This document shows positions 1 to 7,817 of a DNA stretch of 64,000 nt, in pieces; position 1 is the first letter of the stretch; each line of letters opens with the position of its first letter. The notes beneath the pieces are model-generated. The model was not told where the DNA came from. It worked only from the letters and a program-made list of their open reading frames with translations, and ran no database searches. Origin of the DNA: Actinomadura mexicana (GTDB taxonomy: Bacteria; Actinomycetota; Actinomycetes; Streptosporangiales; Streptosporangiaceae). Made by a program: the position numbers and the translations under genes. Location of the stretch: the NCBI RefSeq assembly GCF_900188105.1, contig NZ_FZNP01000011.1:124001-188000 (forward strand). The letters are read 5' to 3'.

Positions 1-2
1 CC

Positions 3-608
3 GCCCCCACCGGCGACCTGACCTCGGCGCTGGTCAACGCCAATGTCGACGGCGAACGGCTGACTCCGCGCGAGTTCGCCACGTTCTTCCTGCTGCTGGT
101 GGTGGCCGGGAACGAGACCACCCGCAACGCGATCGCGCACGGATTGAAGCTGTTCACCGAGCACCCCGACCAGCGCGCACTGCTGCTGGCCGACTTCGAC
201 GGACGCATCGCCGGGGCCGTCGAGGAGATCGTCCGCTTCAGCAGCCCGGTCATCTTCATGCGGCGCAACCTCACCCGCGACCACGAGATGAGCGGCCACA
301 CCTTCCGCAAGGGCGACCGGGTGACGCTGTTCTACTGGTCCGCCAACCGCGACGAGGCGGTCTTCACCGACGCCGACCGCTTCGACATCACGCGCTCGCC
401 GAACCCGCACGTCGGGTTCGGCGGTCCCGGCCCGCACTTCTGCCTGGGCGCCAACCTGGCACGGCGGGAGATCACCGTGATGTTCCGCGAGCTCTTCACC
501 CGCCTGCCCGACATCGCCGCGGGAGAGCCCGACCGGCTCAGGTCCGGCTTCATCAACGGCTACAAGCGCCTGCCGTGCACCTTCACCCCTCCGCGACCCG
601 GGCGCTGA
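3..608 (+). CDS. cytochrome P450, C-terminal part
   Basis: The last ~200 residues of a cytochrome P450; the start lies before the window and the reading frame is open from base 3. Visible P450 signatures are the I-helix AGNETT (about nt 107-124), the K-helix ExxR in EEIVR, and the heme loop FGGPGPHFCLG (about nt 418-450), whose Cys is the thiolate ligand. The LFYWSANRD and HVGFGG segments resemble the CYP124/125/142 group of actinobacteria, which hydroxylate sterol side chains or branched lipids. That substrate is inference; the P450 family itself is certain. It converges on the antiporter gene with only 16 bp between them. Confidence 0.93.
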   Translation, partial: APTGDLTSALVNANVDGERLTPREFATFFLLLVVAGNETTRNAIAHGLKLFTEHPDQRALLLADFDGRIAGAVEEIVRFSSPVIFMRRNLTRDHEMSGHTFRKGDRVTLFYWSANRDEAVFTDADRFDITRSPNPHVGFGGPGPHFCLGANLARREITVMFRELFTRLPDIAAGEPDRLRSGFINGYKRLPCTFTPPRPGR

Positions 609-624
609 AACGCCGGCTCGCGGT

Positions 625-1926
625 TCAGGGCCGGCCGGGCACCGGTGGCCGGCCCGCGGTCTCCACGTCCTCCCGCCCGTCGTCCCGCCCGTCGTCCCGG
701 TCGTCGTCGGCGCCGTCGGCGGGCGGGGGGACGTCCTGCTTGCGGCGCGCGCCGCTCGGCCGGGTGCGGGACGGCCGGATGCCGCGCCAGCGGATGAAGG
801 GCTCGACGCCGCGTGCGATCAGCGGCCCGGCGATGGCCAGCATCAGCACGTAGGCGGCGGCCAGCGGCCCGAGCCGGGGGTTGATCCCGTCCGACACGGC
901 CAGTCCGGCGATGACGATGTTGAACTCTCCGCGCGGGACCAGCGCCGCTCCGGCGCGCAGCCGCCCGCGGGCGGCCACGCCCGCGCGGCGGGCGGCCAGC
1001 CAGCCGGAGGCGAGCTTGGTGGCGATCCCGGCCACGGCGAGAAGCGCGGCCACACCCAGCACGGGAGGCAGCTGGCCGGGGTCGGTGTGCAGGCCGAAGA
1101 ACACGAAGAACACCGCGGCGAACAGGTCCCGCAGCGGAGCCAGCAGGTCGCGGGCGGTGTGGGCCAGCGGTCCCGACAGGGCGATGCCGACCAGGAACGC
1201 CCCGACCGCGGCCGACACCTGCAACTGCTGGGCCAGGCCGGCGACCAGCAGGGTCAGCCCCAGCACCTTCAGCAGCAGCACCTCGTCGGTGGGGCTGGCC
1301 ACGAACCGTTCCACCAGCCGGCCGTGCCGCAGCGCGACGAACAGGATCGCTGTGATGGTGGCGGCGGCGATGCCGAGCGTGGTCGCCCCGGCGACCAGCG
1401 AGGCCCCGGCCAGCAGCGCGGTCAGGATCGGCAGGTAGGCGGCCATCGCCAGGTCCTCGAACACCAGGATCGACAGCACCGCCGGGGTCTCCCGGTTGCC
1501 CAGCCAGCCGAGGTCCCCCATGACCTTGGCGGTGATCCCGGACGAGGTGACGTAGGTGATGCCGCCGAGCGCCACCGCGGCCACCGGCCCCCAGCCCAGG
1601 ATCAGCGCCACCGCCACCCCGGGGGCGGCGTTGAGCACCAGGTCGGCCAGTCCCGCCGGGGCCGAGGTGCGCAGCGTTCCGACCAGTTCCCCCGCGGTGT
1701 ACTCCAGCCCGAGGGTGAACAGGAGGAGGATGACCCCCACCTCGGCGCCGAGCGAGACGAACTCCTCGCTGGCGCCGAACGGCAGGATGCCGCCCGAACC
1801 GAAGGCCAGCCCGGCCACCAGGTACAGCGGGATCGGGGAGATGGAGAACCGGACCGCCATCGCGCCCAGCAGGCCCAGCGCCAGGACGATCGCCCCTAGT
1901 TCGATCAGTTGTGTCGCGGCGTGCAT
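625..1926 (-). CDS. CPA2-type K+(Na+)/H+ antiporter, KhtU-like
   Basis: A 433-residue integral membrane protein with about 12 hydrophobic segments, of the KefB/CPA2 cation:proton antiporter family (Na_H_Exchanger domain). It should exchange K+ (or another cation) for protons at the cytoplasmic membrane. Typical features are the N-terminal helix with IPLYLVAGLAFG, the central GITYVTSSGITAKVM loop and an FFVFFGLHTDP segment. It lacks the C-terminal RCK/TrkA-N domain of KefB/KefC; a separate TrkA-C protein is encoded 7 bp upstream, which matches the two-subunit KhtT-KhtU arrangement. The C-terminus after residue ~385 is Arg/Asp-rich and disordered. Start ATG at 1926. Confidence 0.9.
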   Translation of the reverse strand: MHAATQLIELGAIVLALGLLGAMAVRFSISPIPLYLVAGLAFGSGGILPFGASEEFVSLGAEVGVILLLFTLGLEYTAGELVGTLRTSAPAGLADLVLNAAPGVAVALILGWGPVAAVALGGITYVTSSGITAKVMGDLGWLGNRETPAVLSILVFEDLAMAAYLPILTALLAGASLVAGATTLGIAAATITAILFVALRHGRLVERFVASPTDEVLLLKVLGLTLLVAGLAQQLQVSAAVGAFLVGIALSGPLAHTARDLLAPLRDLFAAVFFVFFGLHTDPGQLPPVLGVAALLAVAGIATKLASGWLAARRAGVAARGRLRAGAALVPRGEFNIVIAGLAVSDGINPRLGPLAAAYVLMLAIAGPLIARGVEPFIRWRGIRPSRTRPSGARRKQDVPPPADGADDDRDDGRDDGREDVETAGRPPVPGRP

Positions 1927-1933
1927 GGTCCTG

Positions 1934-2416
1934 TCACCCGCCGTGCAGGATGGTCGCGACGGCGGCGGTGCCCTCGTCGGTGCCGACCACCACCACGACG
2001 TCCTCGGCGCGGAACTCGAAGTCCGGGCGCGGGCTGGCGATGACCTCGCCGTCGCGGACCACCGCCACGATCGAGGCTCCGGAGCGGGTGCGGGCCCGGG
2101 TGTCGCCCAGCCTGCGGCCCGCGTAGGGCGAGGCGGCCGTCAGCAGGATCTGCTCGGTCACCAGTCCCTCGACCTGCCGGTTCAGCTCGGCCAGCCGTTC
2201 CACCACCCGGCCGGTGCCCAGCAGTTCGGCCAGGGCGTTGGCCTCCTCGGCCGCCAGCGCCACCGACACCACGCAGGTGTCGGGGTCGTCCTTGTCGTAG
2301 ATCACCAGATCGCGGCGGCCCGTGCGGTGCGACACCACTCCGATCTGGCGCCCCCGCCCGGTGGTGAACACATGCCGCAACCCGATGCCCGGCAGCGATG
2401 TCCGCTCGACGTCCAT
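1934..2416 (-). CDS. antiporter regulatory subunit with TrkA-C domain, KhtT-like
   Basis: A 160-residue cytoplasmic protein with an N-terminal beta-rich region and a C-terminal RCK_C (TrkA-C) domain (SIVAVVRDGEVIASP followed by a VVVVVGTDEG strand), as in KhtT. In that family this subunit gates the membrane antiporter in response to nucleotide or pH. I chose ATG 2416 because GGGAGAGG lies just upstream and homology begins there; the frame stays open to 2512 but that extension is Arg-rich and unlike the family. It is first in a two-gene operon, 7 bp before the antiporter. Confidence 0.88.
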   Translation of the reverse strand: MDVERTSLPGIGLRHVFTTGRGRQIGVVSHRTGRRDLVIYDKDDPDTCVVSVALAAEEANALAELLGTGRVVERLAELNRQVEGLVTEQILLTAASPYAGRRLGDTRARTRSGASIVAVVRDGEVIASPRPDFEFRAEDVVVVVGTDEGTAAVATILHGG

Positions 2417-2622
2417 GACCCTCTCCCGCTTTCTCCGTGATCTCCGTGGCCGCCCGCAGGATGCCCCGGCACGCCCGTGTCCCGCCCCCGGCCGTCCTTG
2501 ATCGCCGCCCATGGGGTTTTGGGCATGGTTTCAGAACCAGACGGAACATGACCCTAAGCGAAAACCGCCGGTGGAAGCGCTGTTCACGGCGCCCTTGGGA
2601 GCAAGTCCGCGCTCAGACTGAC

Positions 2623-2666
2623 ACGGTGTCGCCCGGCACGGTGTCGCCCGGCACGTGTCGCCCGGC
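2623..2666. repeat. short tandem repeat, 15/15/14 bp
   Basis: Three head-to-tail copies of acggtgtcgcccggc (the third lacks one g) between the antiporter operon and the MFS relic. Nothing shows that it is transcribed. It may mark replication slippage at a decaying locus. Confidence 0.75.
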
Positions 2667-2689
2667 ACAGTGGACGGTCGCGCGTCCTG

Positions 2690-2850
2690 GTGCCCGTCCG
2701 CTGTCCGGTGCCGGAGCAGGGGAGGATCGGCGAGGCCGACGGAGACGACCGCGGGCGCCGTCGCCAGGCCGCCCGCCAGGAGGGCCAGCGGCGCGAAGGT
2801 GACGGACGCGAGCAGGCGGGGCCTGGATCGCGTGGCCTTCGCGCAAGGCC
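2690..2850 (-). pseudogene. MFS transporter relic
   Basis: Read on the minus strand from about 2820, one frame encodes RLLASVTFAPLALLAGGLA and then TAPAVVSVGLA, a hydrophobic pattern typical of transmembrane helices of drug-efflux MFS proteins. It is flanked by non-hydrophobic sequence and has no start codon or full domain. It lies directly downstream of the MarR gene in the same orientation, where MarR regulators commonly have an efflux partner. I infer that the transporter was deleted down to ~50 codons. A chance hydrophobic frame in GC-rich DNA is the alternative. Confidence 0.35.
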
Positions 2851-2854
2851 ACGA

Positions 2855-3382
2855 CTACCGCTCGGTCGGGGCGGGAGCCGCCGGGGGCGCGGGCTCGGGA
2901 GGCGCCGCGTCGAGGTGGGAGAGGATCCGGTCCTTCATCGGCCGCCGGGCCAGCGCGCGCTCCAGTTCGGTGACGACGGCGCTGAGCGCATGGGGGACCT
3001 CGTCGTCGAGTTCGGCGACCGCCGCCTCGGTCGCGCGCCACTCGGCCTCAAGGAACGGGACGAGGCCGCGGCCGCGGTCGGTCAGGGTGACGCGCCGCGT
3101 GCGGGCGTCCGTGCCGGGCTCGGAGTCGACCAGCCCCTCCCGGCGCATCGCCGCGATCGTCTGGCTCATCGCCGAGTGGGAGCGGTCCAGCGAGGCGGCC
3201 AGCTCCCGGATCGTCAGCGGGCCCGTGTGCGCGAGCCGGATCAGGGGGTAGGCGAAGCGGGGGCGGACCCCCCGGATGCCGCGGTCGGTGTACAGGGACT
3301 CGATCTGGGCGTCCAGGACGGTAAGCAGAGTGTGCAGCGCATGCCACCGCCCCGGCGCCGCGGTCGGGTCCGAAGATGTCAC
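2855..3382 (-). CDS. MarR-family transcriptional regulator
   Basis: 175 residues with the winged helix-turn-helix of MarR regulators: LTIRELAASLDRSHSAMSQ recognition region and a wing with DARTRRVTLTDRGRGL. It should bind DNA as a dimer and respond to small phenolic or drug ligands. The C-terminal 25 residues are Pro/Ala-rich. The start is GTG 3382; two 14-bp direct repeats overlap it (3381-3408), and a TACATT hexamer sits where a -10 box for a leaderless transcript would be, which suggests autoregulation. Its probable target, an efflux gene, survives only as a fragment downstream. It is divergent from the methyltransferase gene. Confidence 0.9.
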   Translation of the reverse strand: MTSSDPTAAPGRWHALHTLLTVLDAQIESLYTDRGIRGVRPRFAYPLIRLAHTGPLTIRELAASLDRSHSAMSQTIAAMRREGLVDSEPGTDARTRRVTLTDRGRGLVPFLEAEWRATEAAVAELDDEVPHALSAVVTELERALARRPMKDRILSHLDAAPPEPAPPAAPAPTER

Positions 3383-3408
3383 AGCGCTAATGTAACAGCG
3401 CTCATGTA
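3381..3408. promoter_or_regulatory. tandem operator-like repeats at the MarR start
   Basis: Two adjacent 14-bp copies, acagcgctaatgta and acagcgctcatgta, each centred on the palindrome AGCGCT, cover the GTG start of the MarR gene and lie in the 111-bp divergent gap. Position and symmetry fit a MarR operator overlapping a leaderless promoter. Binding itself is inference. Confidence 0.5.
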
Positions 3409-3493
3409 TAACCCCGTCCCCGAATGGCTCTCGGCGGGGCGGTGGAGGGGTAGAAAAGCAGGCAAGGAACCCGAGGACCAGGGGCCGTCTGCG

Positions 3494-4282
3494 ATGAGCT
3501 CACAACCCGAGATCGACACCACCGTGCCGCATTCGGCCCGGATCTGGAACTTCCTGCTGGGCGGCACCGACAACTACCCCGTCGACCGGCAGGCCGGAGA
3601 AGCGATCTTCGCGGTCTTTCCGGGGATGGTCGCCATGGCCCGGCAGTCCAGGCGGATGCTGCGGCGGGTGGTGCGGCACCTGGCGGGGGAGGCGGGCGTC
3701 CGCCAGTTCCTGGACATCGGGACCGGGCTGCCCACCATGGACAACACCCACGAGATCGCCCAGCGGCTCGCTCCGGCCTCCCGCATCGTCTACGTCGACA
3801 ACGACCCGCTGGTGCTGACGCACGCCCGGAAGCTGCTGACCAGCACGCCCGAGGGCGCCACCGACTACATCGAGGCCGACGTCCGCGATCCCGGCGCCAT
3901 CCTCACCGAAGCCGCCCGCACCCTCGACTACGGCAGGCCCGTCGCGCTCATGCTCATGGGCATCCTGGGGCTGGTGGGCGACTACGACCAGGCGCGTTCG
4001 ATCGCCGGCCGGCTCATGGCGGCACTGCCGTCCGGCAGCTACCTGGCCGTCTACGACGGCACCGACAGCGACCCCGCCTACACCGAGGCCATCCGGACCT
4101 ACAACTCCGCCAGCGGCGCCGTTCCCTACAATCCCCGCGCGCAGGACCAGATCGCCGGCTACTTCGACGGCCTGGAACTGCTGGAACCCGGTGTCGTGCC
4201 GGTGACGCGATGGCGGCCCGACCCCGGCCAGGACGACGTCCCCGAGGTGTCCTGCTCAGGAGGACTGGCCCGCAAGCCCTGA
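3494..4282 (+). CDS. SAM-dependent methyltransferase, DUF574/PF04672 family
   Basis: 262 residues of the actinobacterial S-adenosylmethionine methyltransferase family PF04672. The family N-terminal signature is present (ARIWNFLLGGTDNYPVDR), followed by the SAM-binding motif FLDIGTGLPT with NTHEIAQ, the VYVDNDPLVLTHAR acidic loop and the EADVRDP segment. The substrate of the family is unknown to me. The start is ATG 3494, since conservation begins there; the same frame is open upstream but looks non-coding. A broken paralogue lies at about 9060-9310. Confidence 0.92.
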   Translation: MSSQPEIDTTVPHSARIWNFLLGGTDNYPVDRQAGEAIFAVFPGMVAMARQSRRMLRRVVRHLAGEAGVRQFLDIGTGLPTMDNTHEIAQRLAPASRIVYVDNDPLVLTHARKLLTSTPEGATDYIEADVRDPGAILTEAARTLDYGRPVALMLMGILGLVGDYDQARSIAGRLMAALPSGSYLAVYDGTDSDPAYTEAIRTYNSASGAVPYNPRAQDQIAGYFDGLELLEPGVVPVTRWRPDPGQDDVPEVSCSGGLARKP

Positions 4283-4484
4283 ACCACCGGGGGATGCCAC
4301 GGACGGCCCTGCCCGCCGCTCCTCGTGGCGAAGATGTGGCCATCTCATGGGATGCCATGCATTTCATTAAAGAATGGCCTCGCATATCGCCGTAGTACCG
4401 GCAATGCGGGGATCTCGGCGTGATCATGTGTTCAGATGAACGCGGAAGAAGGATCGCTTCGGATCTCCGTGAGGGGTAAACGGC

Positions 4485-5573
4485 ATGAGGCATCGGGGAG
4501 CTTGCATGACGGCGGCGGTCGGTGTCGTCGCGGCCGTCGCGTCATTCGGGCACGCGTCATTCGGGCACGCGTCGGCGGCGGACCGGCGGCCGGGATCGGT
4601 GCTGGTCCAGGAATCGTTCACCAGAGGCACCGCGGATTCGCGCTTCACCGGGTACGGGGCGGCCTGCCTGACGGGCGCGCCGCGGGGGACCGCCGCGGCG
4701 GAGGCCACGAACCATCCGCTGCGGGGGTGCCGCCGTGACCCGGTCGGTCCCGTGCCGCCGGGCAACGCCGCATCGCGCGGATACCTCCAGCTCACCGACG
4801 CCCACTCCGAAGAGACCGGCGCCGCGCTGTTCGACTCGCCGATTCCCACGCGGGACGGCCTGGAGGTCACCTTCGAACAATGGCAGTACGGCAACACCAC
4901 CCGGGCCCCTGCCGACGGGATCTCGTTCTTCCTGACCGACGGCGCCCGAAGCCTCACCACGCCGGGCGCGTTCGGCGGGAGTCTCGGTTACGCCCAGAAA
5001 CTGCCGGGCGGCAGGGCCGGCGAGCAGTTCGTCCCCGGAGTCGACGGCGGATACCTCGGCATCGGGCTCGATGTGCTCGGGGACTACTTCGGCGACGGAG
5101 AAGGGCGCGGGAACGGCTGCGAGCGGCGTTCCCCGGCCGGGACGGTGTTCCGTCCGCCCGCCCCCGGCCCCAACATCGTGACCGCGCGCGGCCCCGGGAA
5201 CGGGGCCACCGGATACTGCCTGCTCGACGCGACCACCAAGAACAGGACGTCCAGGGGCCCCTGGCGATCGTCGCTTCCCGGGAGTCTCCACGGCGACCTG
5301 AAGACGATGCCCGCCCATGTCACGCCGAGCCGGGCCGAAAGGCTGCTGGAACCGGTGAAGCGAGTCGTCCGTGTGACAGTGCCGCCCGGCCCGAATCCGG
5401 TGGCGACGGTCGAAATCGACTTCCGGGACGGCGGCGGTTTCCAGCGGGTGCTGAGATTCGCCGCTCCGAGGCCCGTCCCGAACACCGTCAAGTTCGGCTT
5501 CGCCGCGTCCACGGGACCGCTCACCGACGTGCAGCTCATCCGCCGGGTCGCCGTGCGCTCCCAGCGCGGCTGA
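4485..5573 (+). CDS. secreted L-type lectin-like protein
   Basis: 362 residues. The N-terminal ~30 residues form a signal peptide (TAAVGVVAAVASFGHA, Ala-rich cleavage region HASAADR). The mature part resembles concanavalin-A/legume-type (L-type) bacterial lectin domains: FEQWQYG, DGISFFLTDG, GGSLGYAQ, GGYLGIGLDVLGDYF. The aspartates of DGISFFLTDG and the GIGLDVLG strand are where this fold binds metal and sugar. It probably acts outside the cell or at the wall by binding glycans. Start ATG 4485 has GAGGGG 7 nt upstream. A duplicated 15-bp stretch at 4537-4571 repeats FGHAS within the signal peptide. Confidence 0.83.
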   Translation: MRHRGACMTAAVGVVAAVASFGHASFGHASAADRRPGSVLVQESFTRGTADSRFTGYGAACLTGAPRGTAAAEATNHPLRGCRRDPVGPVPPGNAASRGYLQLTDAHSEETGAALFDSPIPTRDGLEVTFEQWQYGNTTRAPADGISFFLTDGARSLTTPGAFGGSLGYAQKLPGGRAGEQFVPGVDGGYLGIGLDVLGDYFGDGEGRGNGCERRSPAGTVFRPPAPGPNIVTARGPGNGATGYCLLDATTKNRTSRGPWRSSLPGSLHGDLKTMPAHVTPSRAERLLEPVKRVVRVTVPPGPNPVATVEIDFRDGGGFQRVLRFAAPRPVPNTVKFGFAASTGPLTDVQLIRRVAVRSQRG

Positions 5574-5651
5574 GCCGAGTCGCGAACTGCGGCTCGACGG
5601 CCTCGTTCGAAGCCCGTCGAGCCGCAGCATGTGGTCCGCCCTTCTTCCGTA

Positions 5652-6278
5652 CTAGGCGAACGCTGCGGCTCCCTCGTATCGGCCTTGGAGCGCTTGGCCG
5701 GTCGTCTCGTATTCGAGGAGCAGCAGGCCCGCCGGAGTGGCCTCATGGCGGACGAGGCGCAGCCCGTTCGGGGTGCCCTGCGCGTTCAGAAGGCGCCGGC
5801 CGCTTCGCACCACGACGGGCGCGACCACGAGGCGGAGCGCGTCGATCAGGCCCGTCGGCAGCAGCGAATCCCCCAGGCGGGAGCTGCCGTGGATCTGGAG
5901 TTCGCGCCCCGGCCGCGCCTTGAGGTCGGCGACCGCCTGGACCGGATCGCCCGTGAGCACCGTGGTGGGGTGCCAGGTCCCCGCGGTGAGGGTGTCGGAC
6001 ACGACGTACTTCGGCAGCGTGTTCATCCGTCCGGCGAAGGGGTCGGCCGGGTCGGTGATCTTCGGCCAGTCGCGCGCGAACGCCTCGTAGGTGCGCCGGC
6101 CGAGGAGCAGGCCGTCGGCGAGGTCGAGCCACTCGGAGGCGCGCCGGACGAACGTCGCGTCCATGTGGGGCACGAGCCAGCCGCCGCGGGTGAAACCGTC
6201 CGTGGTGTCCTCGTCGGGCGAGCCGGGGCCCTGGCTGACCCCGTCGAGCGTGACGAACTCGGTGAGGGTGACCTTCAT
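5652..6278 (-). CDS. dihydrofolate-reductase-family (RibD C-terminal) protein
   Basis: 208 residues of the RibD_C/DHFR-like oxidoreductase family: N-terminal strand KVTLTEFVTLDGVSQ, LLLGRRTYEAFARDW, PKYVVSDTL, LQIHGSSRLGDSLLPTGLID and RLVVAPVVVRSGRRLL. These are NAD(P)H-dependent reductases of unknown physiological substrate. The ATG at 6278 overlaps the stop of the AHSA1 gene by 4 bp, so the two are probably translationally coupled. It is the last gene of the ArsR/AHSA1/DHFR-like operon, a common actinobacterial combination. A broken paralogue lies at 38558-38891. Confidence 0.9.
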   Translation of the reverse strand: MKVTLTEFVTLDGVSQGPGSPDEDTTDGFTRGGWLVPHMDATFVRRASEWLDLADGLLLGRRTYEAFARDWPKITDPADPFAGRMNTLPKYVVSDTLTAGTWHPTTVLTGDPVQAVADLKARPGRELQIHGSSRLGDSLLPTGLIDALRLVVAPVVVRSGRRLLNAQGTPNGLRLVRHEATPAGLLLLEYETTGQALQGRYEGAAAFA

Positions 6279-6751
6279 CGCGAGGTGATCCCTTCCGCGA
6301 ACGCGGCCAGCTGGCCGGCGACCGTCGTCCAGCCGTCGGCGAAGCCGAGTTCGCTGTGGTGGGCGCGGGCCTCGGGGTCGCGGTGCTGGACGACCAGCCG
6401 GTAGTCCGTGCCGTCCGGATGGTCGTCCATCGTGATCGTGGCGGTCATCGCGACCGGCGCGGGGTGCGCCGGGCGCCACGTGCTGTCGATCGCGTTGGTG
6501 AACACGATCCGGTGTGCTTCCTCGACGGCGAGGAAGCACGCGTCCATGTGCGGGACGAACTCGGCCCCGTCGTCGCTCAGCCGCGTGACGAACGCGCCTC
6601 CGGGCCGCGGGTCCAAACGGACCACCTTGCAGCGGGAGGGGGCCGGGACCCACCACTGTTCGAACTGGGATGGATCGGTCCATGCGCGCCACACGGTCGC
6701 GCGCGGAGCACGGATGATCCGCTCCAGGCCGAGGTCGAGATCGGGGTTCAT
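6275..6751 (-). CDS. SRPBCC/AHSA1-domain protein
   Basis: 158 residues of the AHSA1 (Activator of Hsp90 ATPase homologue, START-like/SRPBCC) family. Signatures are LERIIRAPRATVWRAWTDP, FEQWWVPAP, FVTRLSDDG and the C-terminal FADGWTTVAGQLAAF. The fold forms a hydrophobic cavity for small ligands; the ligand here is unknown. It overlaps the upstream ArsR gene and the downstream DHFR-like gene by 4 bp each, which fixes both ends and indicates one transcript. Confidence 0.92.
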   Translation of the reverse strand: MNPDLDLGLERIIRAPRATVWRAWTDPSQFEQWWVPAPSRCKVVRLDPRPGGAFVTRLSDDGAEFVPHMDACFLAVEEAHRIVFTNAIDSTWRPAHPAPVAMTATITMDDHPDGTDYRLVVQHRDPEARAHHSELGFADGWTTVAGQLAAFAEGITSR

Positions 6752-7086
6752 TGGGATTCCTCCTCAGGGTCGGTGACGAACTGTTCGAGGCGGTCGGTGC
6801 GCCCCTCCCAGATCCGGCGCTGCTCCGCGAGCCAGTCGTCGACGAGACCGAGCCGTTCGCGGTTGAGCGCGCAGGTGCGCACCCGGCCGGACTTGACGGT
6901 GCGGATCAGCCCGTTCGCTTCGAGGGTCCGCACGTGCTTCATGAACGAGGGGAGGGTCATGGGGAATTCACGGGCGAGGTCGCCGACGCTCGTGGGCCCG
7001 TGCCCGAGGCGCCGGACGACGGCGCGCCGGGTCGGATCGGCGAGGGCGACGAACACACCGTCCAGCTCCGGCAGATGCTGTGCCAT
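6748..7086 (-). CDS. ArsR-family transcriptional regulator
   Basis: 112 residues with an ArsR/SmtB winged HTH: LADPTRRAVVRRLGHGPTSVGDLAREF then LPSFMKHVRTLEANGLIRT. It has no evident metal-binding Cys cluster, as is usual for ArsR proteins next to AHSA1 genes. It heads the three-gene operon and probably represses it from the repeats immediately upstream (7089-7134). Start ATG 7086. Confidence 0.93.
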   Translation of the reverse strand: MAQHLPELDGVFVALADPTRRAVVRRLGHGPTSVGDLAREFPMTLPSFMKHVRTLEANGLIRTVKSGRVRTCALNRERLGLVDDWLAEQRRIWEGRTDRLEQFVTDPEEESQ

Positions 7087-7134
7087 GAGGCTAAGTATTG
7101 CATTCTGGCAATGGTTAGCGCAAGGGCTAAGTAT
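7087..7134 (-). promoter_or_regulatory. promoter/operator of the ArsR operon
   Basis: Two exact copies of ggctaagtat (7089-7098 and 7125-7134) flank the region just upstream of the ArsR ATG. The first lies within 12 bp of the start codon and contains an AATACT-like -10 on the minus strand, so a leaderless or very short 5' end is likely. The repeats are plausible ArsR binding sites. Confidence 0.5.
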
Positions 7135-7171
7135 GGCCGCCGAGCACGAGGCCGGCGATCACGAGCGCGTG

Positions 7172-7325
7172 CAGCGCCTGGCCGGTGACCAGCCAGGCCG
7201 TGCCCGTCCCGTGCACGCACATCGCCTGGCCGGGCCGGTGCGCGCCGAGCGCGACCATCGCCGCGTGCTGATCGCCCATGACCGACAGGATCGGCAGCCG
7301 CACCCCGAGGACGGACGGGTCGGTG
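7172..7325 (-). pseudogene. FGGY-family sugar kinase fragment
   Basis: About 45 codons read on the minus strand as RLPILSVMGDQHAAMVALG followed by HRPGQAMCVHGTGTAWLV. This matches the conserved GDQ...YGTG region of FGGY carbohydrate kinases (glycerol/xylulokinase type). The rest of the ~500-residue kinase is absent on both sides. The same open frame continues from the upstream transporter fragment, so this is a chimeric relic, not a gene. Confidence 0.6.
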
Positions 7326-7334
7326 AAGCCGAAG

Positions 7335-7745
7335 TCCCCGTCCTCGTCCACGACGGACAAGATGAACAGCACCGGCAGCGCGGCGGCCAGCGCGATCGGA
7401 AGCTGCTCGAAGGTCGCGCCCATGACCAGCAGCGCGACGAACACCACCGCGAACCCGGCCGCCGAGCTCACCCGCAGGCCGAGCCGGCGGCCGAAGTAGG
7501 CCGGACAGGCACCCGCCGGCGATGCCGACCGCGTTGAACGCCATGGAGCCCGCGGTCGCCTTCTCGAACTCCTTGCCGAACAGTGGCCGGGGCCATCGCG
7601 ATGAGCACGCTGACCTGTGGGGGCGACAGGTCCAGTTGCTCGACCATGGGGGACAGCCCCGCGCCCGGCGCCGCGTTGGAGTAGGCGTCCAGGAACAGGC
7701 CCGACAGGGCCAGGAACCAGATCCAGTTCGCGCCAGGGGTGCTCG
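7335..7745 (-). pseudogene. MFS transporter pseudogene with frameshifts
   Basis: Read from 7740 downwards, transporter sequence is spread over successive frames. NWIWFLALSGLFLDAYSN and MVEQLDLSPPQVSVLIAMAP come first. After an indel near 7585 comes FEKATAGSMAFNAVGIAGG. After another near 7505 comes FGRRLGLRVSSAAGFAVVF and a hydrophobic ALPVLFILSV helix. This order fits the N-terminal half of a major-facilitator permease. At least two frameshifts and loss of most helices make it non-functional. It is joined directly to the FGGY fragment. Confidence 0.6.
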
Positions 7746-7817
7746 CTCGCGTTGCGATGAGTTCCCGCCGCGCCGCGAGTCCTCATTGCGGACCTGTTGG
7801 CGATCGGAGGAGAAGCC

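Noticed and set aside
1087..1899. Long open frame antisense to the antiporter gene
   Set aside because: Gln/Arg/Gly-rich mirror of a GC-rich membrane-protein gene; no ribosome-binding site or family signature.
2690..3493. Upstream in-frame extension of the DUF574 methyltransferase (268 extra codons)
   Set aside because: It covers the MarR gene on the other strand, has Arg/Gly-rich shadow composition, and family homology starts at ATG 3494.
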